Shown piece after piece: positions 1 to 64,000 of a stretch of 64,000 nt of DNA. Under the pieces are notes generated by a model. That model worked only from the letters and a program-made list of their open reading frames with translations. It was not told where the DNA came from and did not search any database. Numbering within the stretch: position 1 is the first letter of the stretch; every line of letters begins with the position of its first letter. The stretch is taken from contig CM050650.1 in assembly GCA_027574665.1 (NCBI GenBank), positions 103,141,086-103,205,085 on the forward strand. Direction: 5' to 3'. The position numbers were made by a program, and so were the translations under genes. The DNA is from Rhynochetos jubatus (Eukaryota > Chordata > Aves > Eurypygiformes > Rhynochetidae).

Positions 1-41
1 TAAAAAAACTTACAGTAAAATCCAAGACAGCATTTACTTAC
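1..41 (-). other. Start of MYOM2 intron 30
   Basis: Begins with the GTAAGT donor of exon 30 and runs off the window. Confidence 0.85.
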
Positions 42-63707
<63,666 letters not shown>

Positions 63708-63734
63708 AGTTCAGTCTGTTACAATCAGTAGTTC

Positions 63735-64000
63735 CTGCAGGGAGTGAAATCACAGTTAGCCATATATTTCAAGCACTTATGTTTGGTATTTTTTGATAGA
63801 CATGTGTGTGTACATGTGCAAATGTATAAAATTCCACCGATTTATGACAAATAGATCCATCAATGATATATATGTGTACCTCAGGCTGTATCTTATCAGC
63901 CACACAGTGTGAGCTATGGAATCATAGATGATAGAGCTAGAAGAGAATTTGTCGGATCATTTTTCCCCTTCTTTGCAAATGTCATTTAACACCTCCATAG
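63735..64000. other. Intron or 5' flank upstream of MYOM2 coding exon 1
   Basis: The acceptor just before the first coding exon shows this is intron at least near 63735. I see no promoter or noncoding exon that I can support. Bases from about 63915 resemble an old CR1 end (listed separately). Confidence 0.6.
63915..64000 (-). repeat. Possible old CR1 fragment at the window edge
   Basis: The stretch GGAATCATAGATGATAGAGC followed by a diverged GAAGAGAATTTG and GGATCAT resembles the CR1 3' end seen in reverse on the plus strand. It is short and diverged and runs off the window. Confidence 0.4.

Overview
The window is bird nuclear DNA. The evidence is several CR1 retrotransposon copies ending in the typical 3' octamer (ATTCTATG), avian-type endogenous-retrovirus LTRs, an AT-rich composition and a widely spaced intron-exon structure. 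Nothing bacterial is present: no operons, no CRISPR array and no dense ORFs. The species cannot be fixed from the sequence alone.

Almost the whole window is one gene on the minus strand, MYOM2, which encodes M-protein (myomesin-2), a structural protein of the sarcomere M-band. I traced 30 coding exons by hand. They run from the start codon at 63707 down to a 39-base exon at 42-80, and splice phase is continuous throughout. They encode about 1220 residues: a charged N-terminal region with a CxxC pair, two Ig domains (My2, My3), five fibronectin type III domains (My4-My8), three more Ig domains (My9-My11) joined by short helical linkers, and the start of the next linker. The last part (expected Ig domains My12 and My13 and the C-terminus, roughly 240 residues by comparison with the usual family length) lies beyond position 1. 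The first noncoding exon and the promoter lie beyond position 64000 or are not recognisable in the last 266 bases.

Layout by coordinate, running from the 3' side of the gene to its 5' side: 1-9642 holds Ig domains My10 (second half) to My11 and linkers; 9643-14927 is an intron filled largely by a CR1 copy; 14928-19002 holds My10 (first half), My9 and My8; 19003-37250 holds My7, My6 and My5 in long introns; 37251-49985 holds the My4-My5 linker, My4, My3 and the end of My2; 49986-59516 is the largest intron, with a ~950-base LTR and a GC-richer ORF-dense patch; 59517-63734 holds the start of My2, the N-terminal region and the start codon.

The introns carry the mobile DNA: a 1.7 kb CR1 missing its reverse-transcriptase region, a CR1 inserted in another CR1, a CR1 inserted in an LTR, a 192-base solo LTR with a perfect 5-base target duplication, an LTR fragment ending about 36 bases past a splice donor, and a palindromic DNA-transposon relic. 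I found no undescribed gene system. The most useful observations concern the modular splice phases of MYOM2, one unusually weak splice junction, a short N-terminus and the nested repeats.
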